A DNA stretch of 64,000 nucleotides from assembly GCF_017581965.1 (NCBI RefSeq), contig NZ_JAGEVF010000011.1, forward strand, positions 62,001 to 126,000. Direction: 5' to 3'. Made by a program: the position numbers and the translations under genes. Position 1 is the first letter of the stretch. Each line of letters opens with the position of its first letter. This document shows, piece after piece, positions 59,365 to 64,000 of the stretch. The notes under the pieces are model-generated. The model saw only the letters and a program-made list of their open reading frames with translations, was not told where the DNA came from and did not search any database. Source of the DNA: Winogradskyella pelagia. Its GTDB lineage: Bacteria; Bacteroidota; Bacteroidia; Flavobacteriales; Flavobacteriaceae.

Positions 59365-60007
59365 GATTATTTTTTCTAGCTTTTTGTACTGCCTCTAGCT
59401 TATTATGTACTTGTAGCTTTCGGTAAATATTTTCAATATGTTTTCTAATTGTCCCTGTTGACAAGATAAGATTATCTGCAATGGCATTATAACTTAGACC
59501 TTTACTCAATTGTTCAAGTACTTCAATCTCTCTATCGGTTAACTTGATTTGTTCTAAATCTTCCTTCTGGGATAATTCCAATGGATTCCGCAAAAGTTTA
59601 AGTGTTTTAAGCGCTATGGATGGATTCATCGCGGCTCCTCCATTTAGGGTTTCTATCATCCCTGAATTTAAGTCGCGAGCATTAATTTCTTTTAGTAAAT
59701 AGCCATCAGCGCCAGCCTTAATTGCATTAAAAATATTCTCATCGTTATCAAAAACAGTGAGCATAATTATTTTAATTTGTGGATATTTCTGTTTCACCTT
59801 AGCAGTTGCTTCTATACCGTTCATTACAGGCATTTCTATATCCATAAGGATTAAATCCAAATTATGATTATCAGCAAGTTTGTCCAGTGCTTCCTCACCA
59901 TTTGAAGCTTTAAATTTTACCTCAACATCTTCAAAAAAGGATAACTTTTCCTCAATGGCTTTAGTTAAAAAAACATTATCATCTACTATGGCTACTTTAA
60001 TTCTCAT
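59357..60007 (-). CDS. NarL/LuxR-type response regulator
   Basis: A 216-residue regulator. Receiver domain (1-120): acidic D9/D10, phosphoacceptor D56 in 'LILMDIEMPVMNG', Lys in 'YLLKEINA'. A LuxR-type helix-turn-helix (about 150-212) shows 'LTDREIEVLEQLSKGLSYNAIADNLILSTGTIRKHIENIYRKLQVHNKLEAV'. Encoded 12 bases after the sensor kinase, its cognate partner. Target genes are unknown. Confidence 0.95.
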   Translation of the reverse strand: MRIKVAIVDDNVFLTKAIEEKLSFFEDVEVKFKASNGEEALDKLADNHNLDLILMDIEMPVMNGIEATAKVKQKYPQIKIIMLTVFDNDENIFNAIKAGADGYLLKEINARDLNSGMIETLNGGAAMNPSIALKTLKLLRNPLELSQKEDLEQIKLTDREIEVLEQLSKGLSYNAIADNLILSTGTIRKHIENIYRKLQVHNKLEAVQKARKNNLI

Positions 60008-60019
60008 TCCTGTACAGTT

Positions 60020-61960
60020 TTAGCAATTAAGGGTGATTTTAGTCCCCTTACCTATTTGTGCAATAATATTGAGCTTCCCATCAATCTCATTAGCCCTCTT
60101 TTGCATGTTATGTAAGCCATTTCCACGTTCTTCCTCATCAACATTAAAGCCTTTACCGTCATCGGAAATTGTAAAACAAAGTTGGGAGGCTTCTGCAGAA
60201 ACATTAACTGTAATTGTCTTAGGTTCTGCATATTTTATGGCATTATTAATAGCCTCCTGAATGATTCTATAAATGTTCATACCCTTTACTGAATTAAAGC
60301 TAGCATCGGTGTCTACATTTTTATCAACGTTAAAATTGAATTGAATGCCTTGGGCTGCGATATTAGCCTTTTCAATAAAATTAGATATACGGACCTGTAA
60401 ATCTTCAAATGAGATTTTATTTTTATTCATGGCCCATATAGTGTCTCGTAACTCATAAATAGTAGAGGTTGTAAACTCACTAACACCTTGCAACTTATCG
60501 TTCAACTTTTCCGGTAACTTGAATCCAAACTTTAAATTATCTAAAGTTGAGATTATAAAGGTGAGCTGAGCACCAATATTATCATGCAAATCCCTAGAAA
60601 TTCGAAGCCTTTGGTCTTGCAATTTGTTTTGCGTTTCAATTCTAACCAAAGCTTCCTTTAATTCGCTTTCCTTCTTAATTTGTTCTGTTTTTAATTTTTG
60701 TCTGTTGTAAAACAAAAGACCTAGTAAGGTAACAATGAAAACCATTCCGCCCAACCCAAGCACATAAAGGTTCTTTTTGCTAATATCCAATTCCTTTTCT
60801 GCAATTTCGGCGCGCTGGGTAATTATTTCCTTCTCGCGAGCCACAGCATTGTACTTTTCCTGAACATCCGCAACTTGTTTAACTACTTTTTCATTAAATA
60901 GCGAATCATTAAATTGCTTGTATAGTGCATTGTAATATTTGGTGCTATCTGGCAAGTCTTTATAAGCAAAATAGATAGATAGCTTATCATAGGCGTTCAT
61001 TATCTGTTCATTGGCTTGGGAAGCTCTAGCTAAAGCTAAACTTTCCCTTAAATAAGGCTCTACTTTACCAATTTGTTTGGTTTCCAAGTACAGGGAACCT
61101 AGATTGAGCAGTGTACTTCCTTCACCAAAATTGTCATTAAGCTCACGTCGGATGTTCAATGATTTTTGATAATTATCAATGGCTGCTAAATACTTTTTTC
61201 TATTCATATAAATGCCTCCGATATTATTATATAGAGCCGCTAATTCTTTGGAAAAACCTTTATTCCTTGCAATCTTGAGACTTTTTGAATAGTAATTTTC
61301 GGCATTGGTGGTATCGGCCAAGAGAATATAAGCATTAGCAATGTTGTTGTATGATTTTACCAAGGCTAACTGATCATTGATTGCGAAGTTGTACTGAGCA
61401 ATTTCCTTATGTGTTGCTAGTGCCTTATCATATTGCTTCAAGTTTTTATAAATATTGGCAATATTATTCTTTAGAATAAAGGCGTTACGCTCAATTCCGT
61501 TAGACTCGTATATACTGAGAGCCTTAAGGGCATATACTAAGGCAGAATCGAGTCTATAGGTGTTTTGATGCACAAGGCCAATTTTATTATACAAGCTGGC
61601 CATGCCAAGACTATCGGGAGTAGTTTGTCTTATTTTTAAAGATTTAAAGTAGAACTGTAAGGCTTTGTTGTACTGGGCTTTGCTGTAGTACAAAATGCCT
61701 AAATCATTTAAAGCTTGGGCTTCACCCTTAACATTATTTTTCTCTTTTGAAAGACTTAAAGCCTTATTTCCATAGAAAAATGCTGAATCTTGAGATACTG
61801 TTCTATAGTACCAGCACAAATCACTGTAGGCCCTAATTTTAATGGAATCTGAAGGTGTATTTCTAATAACAACTTTTAAACTATCTATGATATGTTGTTG
61901 ACTTGAAACTTGGGTCAAACAAAATAGTGATAATAATAATAGTAGTTTACGCATAAACAA
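60020..61960 (-). CDS. TPR-containing sensor histidine kinase (HisKA_3/HATPase type)
   Basis: A 646-residue protein: signal peptide (1-20), about seven TPRs (30-330), coiled coil (365-395), one membrane helix (about 400-418), then dimerisation domain with phosphoacceptor H459 in 'RDLHDNIGAQLTFI' and the ATP-binding domain ('IIQEAINNAIKYAEP', 'DDGKGFN', 'GNGLHNMQKRANEIDGKL'). The TPR part should lie in the periplasm and detect a peptide or stress. The kinase phosphorylates the adjacent response regulator. Confidence 0.93.
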   Translation of the reverse strand: MFMRKLLLLLSLFCLTQVSSQQHIIDSLKVVIRNTPSDSIKIRAYSDLCWYYRTVSQDSAFFYGNKALSLSKEKNNVKGEAQALNDLGILYYSKAQYNKALQFYFKSLKIRQTTPDSLGMASLYNKIGLVHQNTYRLDSALVYALKALSIYESNGIERNAFILKNNIANIYKNLKQYDKALATHKEIAQYNFAINDQLALVKSYNNIANAYILLADTTNAENYYSKSLKIARNKGFSKELAALYNNIGGIYMNRKKYLAAIDNYQKSLNIRRELNDNFGEGSTLLNLGSLYLETKQIGKVEPYLRESLALARASQANEQIMNAYDKLSIYFAYKDLPDSTKYYNALYKQFNDSLFNEKVVKQVADVQEKYNAVAREKEIITQRAEIAEKELDISKKNLYVLGLGGMVFIVTLLGLLFYNRQKLKTEQIKKESELKEALVRIETQNKLQDQRLRISRDLHDNIGAQLTFIISTLDNLKFGFKLPEKLNDKLQGVSEFTTSTIYELRDTIWAMNKNKISFEDLQVRISNFIEKANIAAQGIQFNFNVDKNVDTDASFNSVKGMNIYRIIQEAINNAIKYAEPKTITVNVSAEASQLCFTISDDGKGFNVDEEERGNGLHNMQKRANEIDGKLNIIAQIGKGTKITLNC

Positions 61961-61983
61961 ATAAAGACTTCAGTTTGTTGACT

Positions 61984-62499
61984 CTAAGTTAAATATTTAT
62001 TAATAATCTCAGTTGTAATTGAGATTTCATTAGACTGATTGATTAAAAGATTCAAGCGTTCATTTATCGGTAAGTGTCTGGAATCTAAATCTTCTGAAAT
62101 TCTATTAAGCTGTTTAGTTAAGGACAAACTTCTCGTTGTTAATACTGAACTTGAAGCGAAGATTAAGGCCATTTTTTCCTTTAAATGCTGAGATTCCTTT
62201 CTTTCATCATACAAATCTGGTATTAAGGCTTTAATGGTTTTAGTGGTTGGGTTCCTGCGCATGATGGAAAAAACTTTTATGGACAATAAAACAACGATAA
62301 AGCATACTACCCAGAGCAAAATGGAGTACCATACATCATAAACATTTCTTGATTTGTCTGTGTTAAAAACAATGACCTGTTGGTAACTATCAGAATATGC
62401 TATGTTACAAATGCTAAAAAGAAAAGGCATCAGATATAATTTAGGTTTTATCCTAAAATTTATAACTGATGCTTTCTTAAAAAAATTGATTAATAGCAT
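61984..62499 (-). CDS. Membrane protein encoded ahead of the two-component system
   Basis: A 171-residue protein with an N-terminal hydrophobic segment (about 20-36), an extracytoplasmic loop and a second helix (SILLWVVCFIVVLLSIKVFSIM, about 59-80), then a charged helical tail. The N-terminal start is uncertain; a later ATG (MPFLFS) is possible. It ends 23 bases before the kinase gene, so it is probably an accessory subunit or a modulator of that kinase. No family recognised. Confidence 0.6.
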   Translation of the reverse strand: MLLINFFKKASVINFRIKPKLYLMPFLFSICNIAYSDSYQQVIVFNTDKSRNVYDVWYSILLWVVCFIVVLLSIKVFSIMRRNPTTKTIKALIPDLYDERKESQHLKEKMALIFASSSVLTTRSLSLTKQLNRISEDLDSRHLPINERLNLLINQSNEISITTEIINKYLT

Positions 62500-62716
62500 T
62501 ACTAATATATTACTATTTATAAGTAAGTGTAGTTTTTTTCGATAAAGAGGCTTTTAGGAAAGATTAAGCGCAATTAGAAACTAATTACGCCAAATCCTAA
62601 TCAAATCTCAACAACAAGATTTTATGATATCGAGGTTCTATGAAAGTCTCTTCTGTGATGTTGAAATTTGATACATAAGCCTATTGAGTTGTTACATAGG
62701 CCCTAAGGGTTCCCAT

Positions 62717-63253
62717 TTAATTGGCAGTTTCCTTGGACAAATCAAAAGAGCCATTTGTAATCGTCTTTTCCGATTGATCTCCGTTGACATTCTTAGCTGT
62801 AAAATTGAAAGTACCTATGACATTGGTATTTGTTTCTTCCGAAATATTAACTTCACCTACCTCAGTGTCATTGTAAGGTGCTTGCCATATCTCTGTTGTA
62901 GAATTCGTCGGATTATTAAGGTCCACATCAGTTTCAGAATAAGACGCTGAATTAAAAATATTTATATCTCCTCCAAGAGGATAAGTTCCTGGACCACTAT
63001 ATCCAAATATGTTAATTGCGAAAGCATTTCCATCGCTATTAGTGGCAATAATAGTAAGATTTTGCCCACCATTAGAAACTGTTGCTGAAGAACTGATATC
63101 TAAAGATTGAAATGACCCTCCATCAACAGTGGCAGTTAAGGTTCCTGAAGGGGCTGTACCAGGACTGCCGCCGTCGTCATCACTTTTGCAAGATGAAAAT
63201 GTTACTAGAGACACTGTCATTATAAGTAACATAAATTGATTTAATTTTCTCAT
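62717..63253 (-). CDS. Lipoprotein of unknown function
   Basis: A 178-residue lipoprotein (FMLLIMTVSLVTFSSC, Cys22, then an Asp/Gly-rich linker SDDDGGSPG). The mature part is Ser/Thr/Asn-rich with short repeats of beta character ('GTLTATVDGGSFQSLDI', 'VIGTFNFTAKNVNGDQSEKTITNGSFDLS'), the layout of the flavobacterial DUF6252-like group; I am not sure of the family. Such proteins are surface-exposed or periplasmic. It is a single gene. Confidence 0.62.
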   Translation of the reverse strand: MRKLNQFMLLIMTVSLVTFSSCKSDDDGGSPGTAPSGTLTATVDGGSFQSLDISSSATVSNGGQNLTIIATNSDGNAFAINIFGYSGPGTYPLGGDINIFNSASYSETDVDLNNPTNSTTEIWQAPYNDTEVGEVNISEETNTNVIGTFNFTAKNVNGDQSEKTITNGSFDLSKETAN

Positions 63254-63371
63254 TGTTGAAATATTTATTGGTTAATACATCAACAAATTTGAGTATTGTA
63301 ACTCAGAAATCCTATACGATGAATTGCGTATATTTTTACAGATATTTGTTTTTTAGATACTTAAAAGTATT

Positions 63372-64000
63372 TTAAAACCGAATTTGCGGAAATTCATCTT
63401 GAAGGTCTTTGACTTTTAAGCTTAAACTGTCCTTAAACTCGGAATAAGATTTAGAGCTAGGCTGAAATGGTCTGTGCTTAAACCCCTTTTGAATTACATC
63501 AACTTTTTCTTTAACCTCGATAGCTTCATTAGTAAGCCATGCCTCCGTAAATCGCTTCCAAATAATGTCTATGGCCAATTGATTTGGATGAAGCATGTCA
63601 GTTTCATAAAAGCGATAGTCCCTTAATTCATCCATTTGAATTTCGTAGGACGGGAAGTAATAGCTCCTATTTCTAGGATTAACTACTTTATGTATGGATG
63701 CGAGAAGATGCGCCTTACTCCTATTATTTTCAACGAAGCCATCTTTTAGGTGTCGAACAGGGGAGACTGTGTAAATAAATGTAACATTGGGATTAATATT
63801 CCTTACCAGTTCTAAAATGCCATCTAAAGATTCTGATAGTTCATTTACGGACAATAACTCTTTTAAAAATTGTTTTTGGGGTACTTTATGGCAATTAGAC
63901 ACAATACTATCCTTATCTAAATGACGATAGACCCACGCTGTACCAAGCGTAATTACTAAATGGGTTGCTGTTCTCAACCATGTGTTGGTGATGTCTAACT
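63372..64000 (-). CDS. GSCFA domain protein, 5' end beyond the window
   Basis: The visible 209 codons read in one frame to the window edge (LDITNTWLRTATHLVITLGT...). The GSCFA family is recognised from 'LVITLGTAWVYRH', 'NPNVTFIYTVSPVRHLKDGFVENNRSKAHLL' and the C-terminal 'FYETDMLHPNQLAIDIIW'. The N-terminal part with the G-S-C-F-A motif is outside. An internal TTG within the frame is not the start. Members are SGNH-hydrolase-like proteins of unknown substrate. Confidence 0.85.
   Translation of the reverse strand, partial: LDITNTWLRTATHLVITLGTAWVYRHLDKDSIVSNCHKVPQKQFLKELLSVNELSESLDGILELVRNINPNVTFIYTVSPVRHLKDGFVENNRSKAHLLASIHKVVNPRNRSYYFPSYEIQMDELRDYRFYETDMLHPNQLAIDIIWKRFTEAWLTNEAIEVKEKVDVIQKGFKHRPFQPSSKSYSEFKDSLSLKVKDLQDEFPQIRF

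Overview
The window looks like chromosome of a marine member of the Flavobacteriaceae (Bacteroidota). The evidence is AT-rich DNA, start sites with TAnnTTTG-type promoters where a promoter can be read, a tmRNA whose tag reads GENNYALAA, a type IX secretion C-terminal domain on a large protease, many SC-type lipoproteins, and families typical of the group (DUF6090, GSCFA, YitT, VF530, SPFH/slipin, YD-repeat lipoproteins). The genus cannot be fixed from the sequence alone.

Layout. 0-11.5 kb: a secreted subtilisin-like protease, a small membrane-protein/winged-helix operon with an MpaB-like oxygenase, a thioredoxin-domain lipoprotein, a slipin and a saccharopine/alanine dehydrogenase-like enzyme. 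11.7-16.3 kb: ssrA (tmRNA) followed by an accessory strip. The strip holds a copy of the tmRNA 3' end with its own terminator, a broken GIY-YIG nuclease gene, and a row of single small genes (DUF6090, VOC, DUF4440, membrane protein, lipoprotein), several separated by palindromic elements. 16.3-28.7 kb: lipoproteins, PhzF, a serine hydrolase, a lipid-handling group (coiled-coil protein, UbiB kinase, CBS protein, MlaE-MlaF-MlaD type transporter) and a TPR adenylate cyclase. 28.8-38.4 kb: redox and repair genes (MsrB-MsrA, aldo/keto reductase, nitroreductase, DsbD, two rhodaneses, two thioredoxin-fold proteins) and a MarR-YceI operon with a palindromic operator over the start codon.

38.4-45.1 kb: a complete trp operon, trpE-G-D-C-F-B-A. 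A leader peptide with three consecutive Trp codons and an intrinsic terminator precede it, which is a classical attenuator layout. Two intergenic repeats sit inside the operon. 45.2-51.3 kb: small proteins, an EF-hand protein, an esterase, YitT, RhlE with VF530, and a TspO-like protein divergent from an outer-membrane protein. 51.4-64 kb: a Crp-family regulator, an arylsulfatase, a UDG-like protein with YaaA, PASTA-RluD divergent from Ddl-CoaD, a membrane protein/TPR histidine kinase/response regulator operon, a lipoprotein, and a GSCFA protein cut by the right edge.

The observations most worth following are the tmRNA 3'-end duplication next to the GIY-YIG remnant, the cassette-like gene row with nested palindromes, and the trp attenuator. 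Nothing here is a clear new defence or biosynthetic system, and no CRISPR array, complete insertion sequence, tRNA or rRNA gene was seen.
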